DNA from: Cohnella sp. CFH 77786 | GTDB lineage: Bacteria > Bacillota > Bacilli > Paenibacillales > Paenibacillaceae | Length of the DNA: 64,000 bases | Assembly: GCF_019400745.1 (NCBI RefSeq) | Contig: NZ_WJIB01000002.1 | Location: 1-64,000, forward strand | Reading direction: 5' to 3' | Part shown: positions 9,278-18,900 of the stretch, piece after piece | Position numbering within the stretch: the first letter of the stretch is position 1 | How the letters are laid out: each line of letters starts with the position of its first letter | The notes under the pieces: model-generated | Told to the model about the DNA's origin: nothing | Databases searched by the model: none | Seen by the model: the letters and a program-made list of their open reading frames with translations, nothing else | Position numbers and translations under genes: made by a program

Positions 9278-12200
9278 TCATGAAGGAAGTTCGGTCAAGC
9301 TGACGTTGTCGATGAAAATGCTATGGGACGTGAAGTTTTCTCCAGGCACGTTATTGCTGCCAAGCAGGAACTGCAGAAGCGCGTTCGGATCCGTTGCGCC
9401 CGTGACGGTGAAATCCCAGGAGAACGTCTGGGGAACCGTCGACAAATTCACGGTTTGCGTAGTCAAATGGAATCCGGAATCACCGCGTTTGATTTCGACA
9501 AGCACCGGCTTTGCCAGAGTGGAGCTGGCTTCGAAGGAGAAACGGTACGTTTTGCCGGTTTCCAGCAGCAAGCCGTTCTGATTCACGATGGTGGACCACT
9601 GGAACCAGCCGTCGTAGTTCGGAAAATGGACCTTGAGCCGTTGTTCGTCCACCGAAATCGCCGCATTCGATCCGTCCGCCGTGCCGAGCGACCATCCGCT
9701 CGTATCCGAATCGAACGTTCCGTTTCGGAGGGCGTGCCCTTCCGCCGGAGGCAGCGTCACCTCCACCAGACTGATGTTGTCGAAGTAGACGTCGTGCGCC
9801 TCGGAAATCGTTTGGCCGTTAATCGCGCCGAGCAAGAAATTGACATGGGCTCCGCTGTCCGTCGCACCCGCGGTAAAGGTGTAGCTGTACGTTTTCATGC
9901 CGCCGGTCAAGGAAAGCGGCCGCAAGTCGAGATATTTCGCGTAGTCTCCGCCTTTGTGCTCGACCGTCACCTGGATGTCCCGGTTCACACTCGATCTGGC
10001 GTCGAAAGTGAGCCGATAGCTTTTGCCCTGCTCGACCGCGATATTCTCCCAATCGATCTGTGCCGACCAGAATTCCGGCCCGCTGCCGCTCAAAGCGGCT
10101 TTCATTTCCCCGTTCGCCGCAGCAAGGGTTCCGCTCACGCCTTGGAAATCCGCGAAGAAGGACGTCCAACCGCTGACTCCGGTGTCGAACGCGCCGTTAG
10201 GAAGCTTGTTGTCAAGCATAACCGACAGCTTCGGTTCGACGACAACATTGTCGATATAGACGGCATGAGTTACCGAAGGAGCGCCGCCGGGAACGTTGCC
10301 AAGCAGGAACTTGAGCGAAACCGTCTCGTTTCCGGCTTTCGTAAATTCAAAGCGGTAACGCTGATTGCCCGGCGTCAAGTCTACCGTTTGGTCGAAGGAG
10401 CGTTGATAAGCGCTGTTCTCGAGGATGACTTCCATTGTGCGGTTCACGGTCGACCGCGCGTCGAACTCAACCGCGTATTGGACGCCGCCCGACACGGTTA
10501 AACCGTCCTGCAGCAACATGACGCTCCAGGGATTGATGCCGACGGAGCCGATGGTCAGCCGGGCTTCGGATTGATACACCGAAGATGCAACCGTTGCGCC
10601 ATCCATGCCAATCGTTTGCCATGGTGCCATTCCTGCGTCGAACTGTCCATTTTGCAGCGGGAACTTGACGACGGAAGGGTCCAGGTATGCGCTGGTCCGG
10701 ACCATTTTGATATTATCCAATTGGATTTCGCCCGAAGAACCTCCGAGTTTCAGCACCAGTCGGGCCGCATTCGTGGTTGCGCCGTTCATCGTGAAGGAAA
10801 CGACACTTTCCGAGCCGGCAGCGGTTAAGTTGACGGATTCGGAGGCGTACACTTGCGTCCCGTCCTGGCTAAGTAAAACGGCTTCGACCGGCTTGGCGGG
10901 CGTCGCGCTTCCCTCAAAGGTAAGCCGGTACCGTTGGTTCTGTATCAACTGAATTCCATTTTGTACAAGCCGGATTTGACCGGAATCGGAGCCGCCGTTC
11001 GTTACGCTCACTTTCAGCTTGCGCGCAGCGGGATCGACGGATGCATTCGCTGCGGCGCCGCCCGAGGCGAGCAAATGCCAATAGACCAAACGATCCGCTT
11101 TCTGCAGGCTGTACGGATCTCCGAGATCGAACGTTCCGTTGTAAATATGGTTTCCGTCGCCGAGCGGCGTTTTGGGAAGATCGTGATCGAAGGCAATGCC
11201 TTCGATTTCGACTAATTTCACTTTGCCAATCCACACCGGCTTTGTGTTCGTGCCCACGTTGAACTCGATGCGCGCCGCATTGTCCGAATCCTGCTTCATC
11301 TGGAACGACATTTCGTAAGTTTGAAAATCGCCGGTGAGACTGGCGTCAAGCGAAGGAGAGTAGGCCGAGAATCCGCGAGCCGATCCTCCGGTCACCTTGA
11401 CGTTCATGCTTCTTGCCGAGTCTGACTTCGCCTGGAAGGATAACTTGTAATAACGTCCTTTGGCCAGTGATACGATCGCTTTGGGCTGCACGGAATAGAG
11501 CTGGCTTCCGCCAGACGAGATGTTGACTTTGGCATACCGGGTATCGTCGATCGTATCGATCGTTACGTTCCCCGCGCCGCCTTCGCCGTTGAACAGCTCC
11601 CAGTGCGCGGTTCCCGGAATGCCCATGCCCGCGTCGCCTTCGATGTTTTCCGTGTAGTCGGCGTTATAAACGAGATCCTTGTCGATGCCCTGGGGCAGGT
11701 TGGCGCCAGGCAAGTAGTTTTCCCTGGGAATGGCCACCGGCACCGGATCCCGATACGGACGGCCCGTCAGTTCGTAGACGCGGACATAGTCGATTTCCAG
11801 CGTGCTCGGGAATGGCGTCTCCGGCGTCGGATTTCCGTCGAAATTGCCGCCGACCGCGAGGTTCATGATCAAGTGGAATTCTTGGTCGAACGGAGCGGGG
11901 TACGCAAAGTTCGCCGGATTGCCGTCGCCTTTGCTGTACCAATCGTTCTTCGTCGAGTAGAGCAGGCCGTCGACGTACCAGCGGATTTCGCCGGGCTCCC
12001 ATTCGATGGAATAAGTATGGAAGTCATGGGTCGTACTGTTGGCGAACGTATACTCCTTGCCGGAATAAGTGTTGCCGGGCCATTGCCGGCCGAAGTGAAT
12101 CGTGCCGGCGATATCGTGCGGACGGCTGCCCCAGCCTTCCATGATGTCGATTTCGCCGGACGCGGCCCAGGTGCCGTAAACGTTGTTCTCGGGGAGCATC

Positions 12201-13801
12201 CAGATGGCCGGCCACAAGCCTTTCCCCGTCGGAGCTTTTGCGCGAATTTCGAATTTGCCGTACTTCTTGGCGAAAAGGCCTTTCGTTTTGATCCGCGCCG
12301 AAGTGTAATCGAAGCCTTCGTATTTCTGCGGTTCTTTGCGCGCGGTGATCAAGAGCTTGCCTTCCTGCTCCTTCACGTTTTCCGGACGATTCGTGTAGTA
12401 TTGAAGCTCGTTATTGCCCCATCCCGGGTTGCCGACGGAAGCGCCGTTTGTCGTGTCGTACGTCCACTTGGCCGGATCGATGGTGCCGTCGTTAAACTCG
12501 TCGCTCCACACGAGCGTCCATGGATCGGAAGGCGTCGTCGGCGTTCCGCCGTTCCCTCCGGTTGCGGGCGGAATCGGCGTTATCGCAACGGGCACTGGTT
12601 TGCCGTTGTGCCGCAGGCCGTCTGCCTTGTTGTCGATTTTCTCGACTTTGCCCGTGCCTTCAATGGAAGACTGGCCGGCGTTCGGCGTCGCGGTCAAATG
12701 CTTGACGACAGCGCCTTCTTCCAGCACCAGCCTCACTCGGCTGTCCAGCGTCAACTCGTCCACGGTGCCGCGGACGATGACGGTGGCCGGTCCGTTGCCG
12801 GAGGCGTCCGGCACGACGGTCACCCGGTCGAAGCTGCCTTCGACGATGGCGCCGGACTGCACTTTTGCTTCGCTGACGCCGCTGTTGCCCGTCACGAGGA
12901 CGCGGACTTTGTCGTCGGGCTTGTCGATGTTCATCCGCGTCAGCTTCGAATCGGCGAAGGTGACCGTGTTTTCGCCGCCGCCTTCAACGAACGCGGTACC
13001 TTTGACGGTGACATTGGTGAAATCCGCATCCCCATCGCCGACTCCCGGCGTGACATACAGGTTGCCTTCGATTAACGCGTCTTTGATAGCTGCACCCGGC
13101 GCCGTGACGACAACATTGCCAACCGGGGTTGCGGAGGTGGCAGTGCCGGCTTTGTTTACCAGCAAGCCAATCAATCGATCGAGCAAGGCGGCGATTTCGG
13201 CACGGGTGATCGGCTGATTCGGACGATAAGTGCCGTCCTCGAAGCCTTTCAGGTAGCCGCGGGAAGCGAGGGCCGCAATGCTGTCCCGCGTGCCGGCATC
13301 AAGGCTGCCGATGTCGCTGAACTTGGCGGCGTCTGCCGTTTGCGGCACGTCGAACCGGAATAGATCGTTGAGCGCATTTGCGGCGTCGGCGCGGGAAACT
13401 TTCGCGTTCGGCTGGGCCAGCCCGTGCGCGTCCAGCTTCAAGTAACCGGCGGCGATGGCAGTCGCGATTTCCGTTTGAGCCCAGCTTCCGGGTTTCACGT
13501 CGGGATATGAGGAAGCGTTTTCAACGGCGGGCAAGCCGAAGGTCCGGTTCATGAGGGAAGCGAATTCAGCGCGCGAAATCCCGGTAGAAGGGCGGAAGGT
13601 GCCGTCCGGGTAACCCCTGATCACGCCGGCTTGCTGCCATCGGTAGATCGCTCCTGCTGCCCAATGAGCGGCGGTGACATCCTTGGCGGCGGGAGCGGGC
13701 GCCTCCTTCGTTGAAGCGCTTACAGAGCCGGCAAACAAGGAAAACGTCATGATGCTTGCCAGCAATGCCGCGCAAGATGATCGGTACCTAATGAATCGCA
13801 T
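9278..13801 (-). CDS. Surface-anchored GH16 beta-glucanase with SLH and multiple CBM modules
   Basis: A 1507-residue secreted enzyme. Residues 1-30 are a signal peptide ending in VSAS. Three SLH repeats at about 40-90, 100-150 and 160-210 (GYPDGTFRPSTGISRAEF, GFEDGTYRPNQPITRAEI) would bind the pyruvylated cell-wall polymer. Residues 225-395 are a repetitive beta-rich region, and a Pro/Gly/Thr linker follows. The GH16 catalytic domain spans about 425-685, with active-site EIDIME (E550, D552, E555). Five CBM4/9-like modules follow, each starting like LxNGxFD and ending in FIDNVSLxE. The specificity is probably laminarin or mixed-linkage beta-glucan. ATG follows AAAGGAG. It lies downstream of a LacI-family gene and of two operator-like palindromes. 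Confidence 0.95.
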   Translation of the reverse strand: MRFIRYRSSCAALLASIMTFSLFAGSVSASTKEAPAPAAKDVTAAHWAAGAIYRWQQAGVIRGYPDGTFRPSTGISRAEFASLMNRTFGLPAVENASSYPDVKPGSWAQTEIATAIAAGYLKLDAHGLAQPNAKVSRADAANALNDLFRFDVPQTADAAKFSDIGSLDAGTRDSIAALASRGYLKGFEDGTYRPNQPITRAEIAALLDRLIGLLVNKAGTATSATPVGNVVVTAPGAAIKDALIEGNLYVTPGVGDGDADFTNVTVKGTAFVEGGGENTVTFADSKLTRMNIDKPDDKVRVLVTGNSGVSEAKVQSGAIVEGSFDRVTVVPDASGNGPATVIVRGTVDELTLDSRVRLVLEEGAVVKHLTATPNAGQSSIEGTGKVEKIDNKADGLRHNGKPVPVAITPIPPATGGNGGTPTTPSDPWTLVWSDEFNDGTIDPAKWTYDTTNGASVGNPGWGNNELQYYTNRPENVKEQEGKLLITARKEPQKYEGFDYTSARIKTKGLFAKKYGKFEIRAKAPTGKGLWPAIWMLPENNVYGTWAASGEIDIMEGWGSRPHDIAGTIHFGRQWPGNTYSGKEYTFANSTTHDFHTYSIEWEPGEIRWYVDGLLYSTKNDWYSKGDGNPANFAYPAPFDQEFHLIMNLAVGGNFDGNPTPETPFPSTLEIDYVRVYELTGRPYRDPVPVAIPRENYLPGANLPQGIDKDLVYNADYTENIEGDAGMGIPGTAHWELFNGEGGAGNVTIDTIDDTRYAKVNISSGGSQLYSVQPKAIVSLAKGRYYKLSFQAKSDSARSMNVKVTGGSARGFSAYSPSLDASLTGDFQTYEMSFQMKQDSDNAARIEFNVGTNTKPVWIGKVKLVEIEGIAFDHDLPKTPLGDGNHIYNGTFDLGDPYSLQKADRLVYWHLLASGGAAANASVDPAARKLKVSVTNGGSDSGQIRLVQNGIQLIQNQRYRLTFEGSATPAKPVEAVLLSQDGTQVYASESVNLTAAGSESVVSFTMNGATTNAARLVLKLGGSSGEIQLDNIKMVRTSAYLDPSVVKFPLQNGQFDAGMAPWQTIGMDGATVASSVYQSEARLTIGSVGINPWSVMLLQDGLTVSGGVQYAVEFDARSTVNRTMEVILENSAYQRSFDQTVDLTPGNQRYRFEFTKAGNETVSLKFLLGNVPGGAPSVTHAVYIDNVVVEPKLSVMLDNKLPNGAFDTGVSGWTSFFADFQGVSGTLAAANGEMKAALSGSGPEFWSAQIDWENIAVEQGKSYRLTFDARSSVNRDIQVTVEHKGGDYAKYLDLRPLSLTGGMKTYSYTFTAGATDSGAHVNFLLGAINGQTISEAHDVYFDNISLVEVTLPPAEGHALRNGTFDSDTSGWSLGTADGSNAAISVDEQRLKVHFPNYDGWFQWSTIVNQNGLLLETGKTYRFSFEASSTLAKPVLVEIKRGDSGFHLTTQTVNLSTVPQTFSWDFTVTGATDPNALLQFLLGSNNVPGENFTSHSIFIDNVSLTELPS

Positions 13802-13942
13802 GGGCTCATACTCCTTTCAATGTCCGTTTTGAGTTGGATATTGCAGGATCGATTTATTGCAGACATCGCCTCCTTGTGACGAGATGGGGTTGGATGAAGC
13901 ACGTGGGACAAAGAAGTCGGGGAAATACTTGGTTGCATGGCG

Positions 13943-13991
13943 ATGTCCCTCGTGAGACATGAAACAAATAAAAATGTCTCTCGTGGGACAT
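13943..13991. promoter_or_regulatory. Pair of LacI-type operator palindromes
   Basis: Two 18-bp near-palindromes, ATGTCCCTCGTGAGACAT (13943-13960) and ATGTCTCTCGTGGGACAT (13974-13991), have centres exactly 31 bp apart, about three helical turns. Each has a central CG, as LacI-family operators do. They lie about 140-190 bp upstream of the GH16 start and just beyond the stop of the LacI-family gene. A half-site GTGGGACA recurs at 13903-13910. Binding by the adjacent regulator is inferred. Confidence 0.75.
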
Positions 13992-14043
13992 TTGGAAACA
14001 ATTTAACAATAGCGACAACAGGAAGCACTTGTCAATCGATTCT

Positions 14044-15075
14044 TCAAACGGTGCGGCACGATTCCCGCTCGACCAGCTCCGCGGTAAACCGTCGGTCGGG
14101 GTCGCCCCCCTCGCGTGACGCCGATTCTTCCAGCATTCGGATCATCCGTTCCGCCAAGTTTTCCGCCATTAGAACGCGGGGCACCCGCATGGTCGTCAGC
14201 GGGGGATGCGTGTATTGCGAAATCAGCAGGTCATCGAATCCGAGAATGGAAATCCGCTCGGGGACGGGAATCCCGTTCTTGATAAGCGCCTTGAGCGCAC
14301 CGTAGGCCATGAGGTCGTTGGAGCAAAATAGCGCGCGAGGCAAGTCGCCGGCTGCGATCCACCGCTCGACAGCTTGTACTCCGTCTCCTTCGACGAATTG
14401 ACCGTAATGGATCCGGGATTCCGGAACCGCGATGCCGCGTTCGGCTGCGGCTTCCAGGAAACCCCGCAGCCGCTCGGCAGCTGCGGCATTGGACAGGTCT
14501 CCCGTGACGATCGCCAGGTCCGTATGGCCGAGATCCATCAAGTACGTTGCGGCTTCCCGCGCGCTGGCGCGATTGTCGAACGCGGGGTAAGGAATAGGAG
14601 ACGTATGGGGGGAAATGTTGCCGGGATCGAAAACCCCGATCAGGAATCCGGCATCCGTCACGCGATCGACGATCGATTGCACGTTCGACCAGCTGACGAT
14701 AATGCCGGCGTCCGCGATTCTTTGCTTGTATACGCTGAGCAGAGGCTCCGGGTTCGAGACGTCCAACGTCGTGATGAGCGTCTTGTAATTCTTCGCGGTG
14801 CATTCGTTTACGATGCCGCCGATTACGGCCCCGAAGTAAAGGTCGTCCGTGTGCAGCTCGTATTGCAGCTTGTTCTGAACGATAAATACGGCGATCGTTC
14901 TCGTTCTTCTGGCGGATAAATTACGGGCGGTCTCGCTCGGCTCGTAATGGTTGTCCTCCATGATCCGTTCGATTCGGGCTTTCGTTTCGGGCCTGACGCT
15001 CGGCGATCCGTTGAGGACTCGTTGCACGGTTTTTCGCGAGACACCCGCCATTCGGGCGATGTCGAAAATGTTCAT
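14044..15075 (-). CDS. LacI-family transcriptional regulator
   Basis: A 343-residue regulator. An N-terminal helix-turn-helix (IFDIARMAGVSRKTVQRVLNG) with the LacI hinge region is followed by a periplasmic-binding-protein-like sugar domain (AVFIVQ..., GFDDLLISQYTHPPLTTMR near 275-290). It probably senses an oligosaccharide and controls the downstream GH16 gene through the palindromes in between. The HTH has K-T-V-Q rather than the usual S-T-V-S in the recognition helix, so the operator may be unusual. No strong ribosome site was seen before ATG; GAGGGAAG lies about 15 nt away, so the start is slightly uncertain. Confidence 0.93.
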   Translation of the reverse strand: MNIFDIARMAGVSRKTVQRVLNGSPSVRPETKARIERIMEDNHYEPSETARNLSARRTRTIAVFIVQNKLQYELHTDDLYFGAVIGGIVNECTAKNYKTLITTLDVSNPEPLLSVYKQRIADAGIIVSWSNVQSIVDRVTDAGFLIGVFDPGNISPHTSPIPYPAFDNRASAREAATYLMDLGHTDLAIVTGDLSNAAAAERLRGFLEAAAERGIAVPESRIHYGQFVEGDGVQAVERWIAAGDLPRALFCSNDLMAYGALKALIKNGIPVPERISILGFDDLLISQYTHPPLTTMRVPRVLMAENLAERMIRMLEESASREGGDPDRRFTAELVERESCRTV

Positions 15076-15119
15076 GTGGAAACGTCCGATCTTCCCTCAA
15101 AGTTGGTTTCGTTACCTCA

Positions 15120-15148
15120 AGTCTAGCCATTCCGCCTCTAAGGGTCAA
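15120..15148 (-). promoter_or_regulatory. SigmaA promoter of the LacI-family gene
   Basis: On the minus strand TTGACC (15143-15148) and TAGACT (15120-15125) are separated by 17 bp, about 45 bp upstream of the LacI-family start codon. Confidence 0.55.
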
Positions 15149-15262
15149 CGAAAAACGGTTTTGTAACGCAATTGTAATGCCTTCTTCACGCGCGTTTAAA
15201 ACAAATGGACTAGGATAAAGAAGACCCCCTTTTTCTTATAGATTTATGTTGGGCCTGCCGAA

Positions 15263-15292
15263 TTGACGGCAGGTTCTTTTCTTTGGTACAAT
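15263..15292 (+). promoter_or_regulatory. SigmaA promoter of the hisS-aspS T-box transcript
   Basis: TTGACG (15263-15268), an 18-bp spacer and TACAAT (15287-15292) lie just before the T-box leader. The -35 box sits inside a CTGCCG/CGGCAG inverted repeat at 15256-15273. Confidence 0.6.
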
Positions 15293-15298
15293 ATAAGG

Positions 15299-15638
15299 CA
15301 ATTGTATCCTGCTCCAGATTCGATGACGGGAACGAGTACTCCGCCCCCAAGCCCCCAGAGAGGAAAGTCCTCTGCTAACCGAGTGCGGCGAGCGCCGCTG
15401 GCTATCGGTTGCAGTATGGCTGCAAGCTTTCCGGCGATGAGCGGACGAACGACCTCCCCGAGAACCCGATGCGAACGGTCCGATTGGGACCCAGTAGTTT
15501 CGAGGCGTCCACCGGGCGTTACCCGGCAATGAAGAGCGACAACCGCGCGGACCGCGGGGGGTCGAACCACGGGTGGTACCGCGGAAGCAGACGACGCTTC
15601 CGTCCCAGACATGAACGTTTGGGGCGGAGGCTTTTTTT
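15299..15638 (+). promoter_or_regulatory. T-box riboswitch leader of hisS-aspS
   Basis: This leader senses uncharged tRNA and allows read-through into the synthetase genes. Visible landmarks are the Stem I start GGGAACGAGTA, the AGAGAGGAAAG element, a GC-rich apical hairpin (GCGGCG/CGCCGC), and the T-box sequence GGGTGGTACCGCGG at 15571-15584 that pairs with the tRNA acceptor end. A terminator stem follows. A GAC triplet at 15451-15453 could be the specifier (Asp), but I could not fold Stem I well enough to be certain; a His codon is the alternative. Confidence 0.9.
15595..15638 (+). terminator. T-box regulated terminator
   Basis: GCTTCCGTCCCA pairs over 12 bp, including G-U pairs, with TTGGGGCGGAGGC, followed by seven T residues. 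The 5' arm overlaps the region right after the T-box sequence, so antiterminator and terminator are mutually exclusive. Confidence 0.88.
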
Positions 15639-15740
15639 GATCATTCAGAATTTATAAGTTTCACGCTTATTCATTTCTGAATGATCTTCGATAAAAACGA
15701 CATTCTATGTCCCTTCAGGACGACGAAGTCGTTTTTACTT
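15639..15740 (+). repeat. Two-hairpin dispersed element, copy A
   Basis: A ~100-bp element made of two inverted repeats: GATCATTCAGAA/TTCTGAATGATC (15639-15650 and 15675-15686) and AAAAACGAC/GTCGTTTTT (15693-15701 and 15728-15736). A second copy lies at 47946-48044. It shares the words ATTTATAAGTTTC, TTCTGAATGATCTTCGATAA and GGACGACGA. This copy separates the T-box terminator from the hisS ribosome site. No open frame is carried. Confidence 0.85.
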
Positions 15741-15772
15741 GTATCTTTGGTTATTCGGAAAGGATGAAGATC

Positions 15773-17056
15773 ATGGCGTTTCAGAAGCCTCCGGGCACGC
15801 AGGACGTGCTTCCCGGCACGGTCGAGGTCTGGCAGTACGTGGAGAAGACGGCGAGGGACATCTGCAGGCGTTACCGCTATCGGGAAATCCGCACGCCGAT
15901 ATTCGAGACGACCGAGCTGTTCCAGCGCGGGGTCGGGGAAACGACGGACATCGTCGAGAAGGAGATGTACACGTTCACGGACCGCGGCAACCGCAGCATG
16001 ACGCTGCGGCCGGAAGGCACGGCGGGCGTCGTCCGTTCCTACGTCGAGAACAAATTGTACGGAGAGCCGGACATCGCCAAGCTGTACTACATCGGCCCGA
16101 TGTTCCGCTACGAGCGGGCGCAGGCCGGCCGTTACCGCCAGTTCCACCAGTTCGGGGTGGAGGCGATCGGCTCGGAGGATCCGGCCCTGGACGCGGAAGT
16201 GATCGCCCTGGGGTACCAATTCTACAAGGAAGTCGGATTGTCCGGCATCACGGTCGAGATCAACTCGGTCGGAACGCCGGCGATCCGGGCGGCATTCCGC
16301 ACCAAACTCCTCGAATTCCTGGAACCCATGCGCAGTGAGCTGTGCAAGGACTGCCAGTCGAGGATGGACCGCAATCCGCTGCGGGTGCTGGACTGCAAGA
16401 CGGACCAGGACAAATTCGACGGCGCGCCCTCCATTCTCGACAGCTTGGACGAGGCTTGCACGGCGCATTTCGCGCGTGTGAGGGAGTGTCTGGATGCGAT
16501 GAACATTCCGTACCGGGTCAATCCGCGGATGGTGCGGGGGCTCGATTATTACACGCACACCGCTTTCGAATACAAGGCGCAAGGCATCGGCTCGATCGAC
16601 ACGATCGGCGGCGGCGGCCGCTACAATGGGTTGGTGGCCGAAATCGGCGGGGACGACCGTCCGGGCGTCGGGCTTGGGCTCGGACTGGAGAGGACGATGC
16701 TGCTGCTCGAGAGCCAGAATGTCAAGCCGGAGATCGAAGCGGGCGTAGACGTTTATCTGATCGGCTTCGGCGAGCGCGCGGAGCGGGAGCTGCCCGGGCT
16801 CGTCCAGTCGCTGAGGAGGGGCGGCCTGTCGGCGGAACGGGATTATCAGGGACGCAAGCCGAAGGCGCTGTTCAAGGCAGCCGACCGGGCGGGCGCGCGG
16901 TACGCGGCCATTCTCGGCGACGACGAGCTGGAGCGCGGGGAAATCGGACTGAAAAACTTAGCGACGGGCGAGCAGGTGCAGGTAGCGCTGGCCCGATTGG
17001 CCGAAAGCGTAAAAACGATCATAACCGAACAGAAAAAGGGGAACGAAAACCAATGA
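15773..17056 (+). CDS. hisS: Histidine--tRNA ligase
   Basis: Charges tRNA-His. The 427-residue class II synthetase has motif 2 ([21 protein letters not shown]) and the His-specific [13 protein letters not shown] and GGRYNGLV motifs. A C-terminal anticodon-binding domain starts around 325. I chose ATG 15773 ([15 protein letters not shown]), with AAAGGA 8 nt upstream; the frame extends to 15707 without a ribosome site and runs into the dispersed repeat. The stop overlaps the aspS start in ATGA, so the two are translationally coupled. Expression is under the T-box leader. Confidence 0.96.
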   Translation: MAFQKPPGTQDVLPGTVEVWQYVEKTARDICRRYRYREIRTPIFETTELFQRGVGETTDIVEKEMYTFTDRGNRSMTLRPEGTAGVVRSYVENKLYGEPDIAKLYYIGPMFRYERAQAGRYRQFHQFGVEAIGSEDPALDAEVIALGYQFYKEVGLSGITVEINSVGTPAIRAAFRTKLLEFLEPMRSELCKDCQSRMDRNPLRVLDCKTDQDKFDGAPSILDSLDEACTAHFARVRECLDAMNIPYRVNPRMVRGLDYYTHTAFEYKAQGIGSIDTIGGGGRYNGLVAEIGGDDRPGVGLGLGLERTMLLLESQNVKPEIEAGVDVYLIGFGERAERELPGLVQSLRRGGLSAERDYQGRKPKALFKAADRAGARYAAILGDDELERGEIGLKNLATGEQVQVALARLAESVKTIITEQKKGNENQ

Positions 17057-18879
17057 TGCTCAAAAACCACGATTGCGGAACGCTGTCCAGACAACAGGTA
17101 GGAGAAACCGTCGTCCTGAACGGATGGGTGCAAGGCTGGCGCGATTTCGGCGGCATCCTGTTCATTGACCTCCGGGACCGCACCGGCATCGTTCAGATCG
17201 TCTTCAATCCGGCGTTCTCCGGCGAGGCGCTGGATATCGCGAGCCGGGCGCGCAACGAGTACGTGCTCGCCGTCAAGGGGAAAGTCGTCGACCGCGATCC
17301 CGAAACGTACAACCCGAACATTGCGACCGGCGAAATCGAAGTCCAGGTGACCGAAGTGGAAATCCTGAACGCCGCCAAAACGCCTCCGTTTCCGATCGAG
17401 GACGGCGTCGAAGTCGACGAATCGCTCCGCCTCAAGTACCGCTATCTCGACCTTCGCCGCCCGGAAATGCAGAAGACGCTGCTGCTTCGCTCCAAGGCGA
17501 CCAAGGTGTTCCGCGATTACCTCGACGAGAACGGGTTCATCGATGTCGAGACGCCGATTCTGACGCTGAGCACGCCGGAAGGCGCGCGCGACTACCTGGT
17601 GCCGAGCCGCGTCCATCCGGGCGAGTTTTTCGCCCTGCCGCAGTCTCCCCAGCTGTTCAAGCAGCTGCTCATGGTCGGAGGACTGGAGCGGTACTACCAA
17701 GTGGCGCGCTGCTTCCGCGACGAAGATTTGCGCGCGGACCGGCAGCCGGAGTTCACGCAGGTGGACATCGAGACGTCGTTCCTGTCGCAGGACCAGCTCC
17801 TCGGCATGATGGAGGACCTGATGGTCCGGTTGTTCCGGGAAACGATCGGGGTGGACATCGAGGCCCCGTTCCAGCGGCTTACGTACCATGACGCGATCCA
17901 CAAGTACGGCTCCGACAAGCCGGATTTGCGTTTTGGCCTGGAGATCGAAGACGTCACCGACATCGTCAAGAACAGCGAGGTCAAGGTGTTCGCTTCCGTA
18001 GCCGCGTCCGGCGGGGTCGTCAAGGCGCTCAACGCCAAGGGCTGCGCTTCCTGGAGCCGCAAGGAGCTCGACGACCTGCAGCCGTTCGCGGCGCGGTACG
18101 GCGGCAAAGGTATCGCATGGATTACGGTGAAGGACGGCGAATGGCGCGGCCCGATCGTGAAATTCTTCAAGCCGGAAGAAATCGCCGCGCTGACGGAGAA
18201 GCTGCACGTCGAAGAGGGAGACCTGCTTTGTTTCTCTGCCGATAAGCTCAAAACGGCAGCGGACGTCATGGGCAATCTGCGGCTGAAGGTCGGGCGAGAT
18301 CTGGGCCTGATCGACAACAACGCTTACAAGTTCCTGTGGGTCGTCGATTTCCCTCTGCTCGGCTGGGACGAGGAAGGCAAGCGCTGGGTGGCGGAGCATC
18401 ATCCTTTCACCCGCCCGCGCGACGAAGACTTGCCTCTGTTCGACACCGATCCGGGCGCGATCCGCGCGCAAGCGTACGACATCGTGCTGAACGGCTATGA
18501 GGTGGGCGGGGGCTCCATGCGGATTTTCCGCCGCGAAGTGCAGGAGAAGATGTTCAAGGCGCTCGGCTTCTCGCCGGAGGAAGCGAAGGAGAAGTTCGGC
18601 TTCTTCCTCGATGCGTTCGAATACGGCACCCCGCCGCACGGGGGCATCGCGTTCGGCCTGGACCGGCTCGTCATGCTGCTGGCCGGCCGCACGAACCTGC
18701 GCGAGACGATCGCGTTCCCGAAGACGGCGAGCGCGACCGACTTATTGACCGACGCGCCTTCGAAGGTAACGGAGCGCCAGCTGGAGGACCTGCACATCCG
18801 GCTGTCCGCCAAGGCGATCGCCGCCCAGCAGAAACAATCGGGGGCCGCGGCGGCTCCCGAAACGGCCGTCCAGTCTTAA
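17053..18879 (+). CDS. aspS: Aspartate--tRNA ligase
   Basis: Charges tRNA-Asp. The 608-residue bacterial-type AspRS has an N-terminal OB-fold ([21 protein letters not shown]), motif 2 ([20 protein letters not shown]), the bacterial GAD insertion domain around 290-420, and motif 3 ([16 protein letters not shown]) near 555. The start ATG at 17053 overlaps the hisS stop by 4 bp, and GGGG lies about 10 nt upstream. The C-terminus carries a short Ala/Gln-rich tail. It is the second gene of the T-box operon, the classic Bacillus hisS-aspS arrangement. Confidence 0.97.
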   Translation: MMLKNHDCGTLSRQQVGETVVLNGWVQGWRDFGGILFIDLRDRTGIVQIVFNPAFSGEALDIASRARNEYVLAVKGKVVDRDPETYNPNIATGEIEVQVTEVEILNAAKTPPFPIEDGVEVDESLRLKYRYLDLRRPEMQKTLLLRSKATKVFRDYLDENGFIDVETPILTLSTPEGARDYLVPSRVHPGEFFALPQSPQLFKQLLMVGGLERYYQVARCFRDEDLRADRQPEFTQVDIETSFLSQDQLLGMMEDLMVRLFRETIGVDIEAPFQRLTYHDAIHKYGSDKPDLRFGLEIEDVTDIVKNSEVKVFASVAASGGVVKALNAKGCASWSRKELDDLQPFAARYGGKGIAWITVKDGEWRGPIVKFFKPEEIAALTEKLHVEEGDLLCFSADKLKTAADVMGNLRLKVGRDLGLIDNNAYKFLWVVDFPLLGWDEEGKRWVAEHHPFTRPRDEDLPLFDTDPGAIRAQAYDIVLNGYEVGGGSMRIFRREVQEKMFKALGFSPEEAKEKFGFFLDAFEYGTPPHGGIAFGLDRLVMLLAGRTNLRETIAFPKTASATDLLTDAPSKVTERQLEDLHIRLSAKAIAAQQKQSGAAAAPETAVQS

Positions 18880-18900
18880 GCAAAGGAGCGGGATCGTACG

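Noticed and set aside
15340..15420. RNase P RNA-like word AGAGGAAAGTCC
   Set aside because: It occurs within the T-box Stem I (AGAGAG element); other RNase P helices are missing and the T-box sequence and terminator follow.
16342..17052. In-frame upstream extension of aspS by 237 codons
   Set aside because: It overlaps hisS in another frame, and the aspS N-terminus and ATGA overlap define the real start at 17053.
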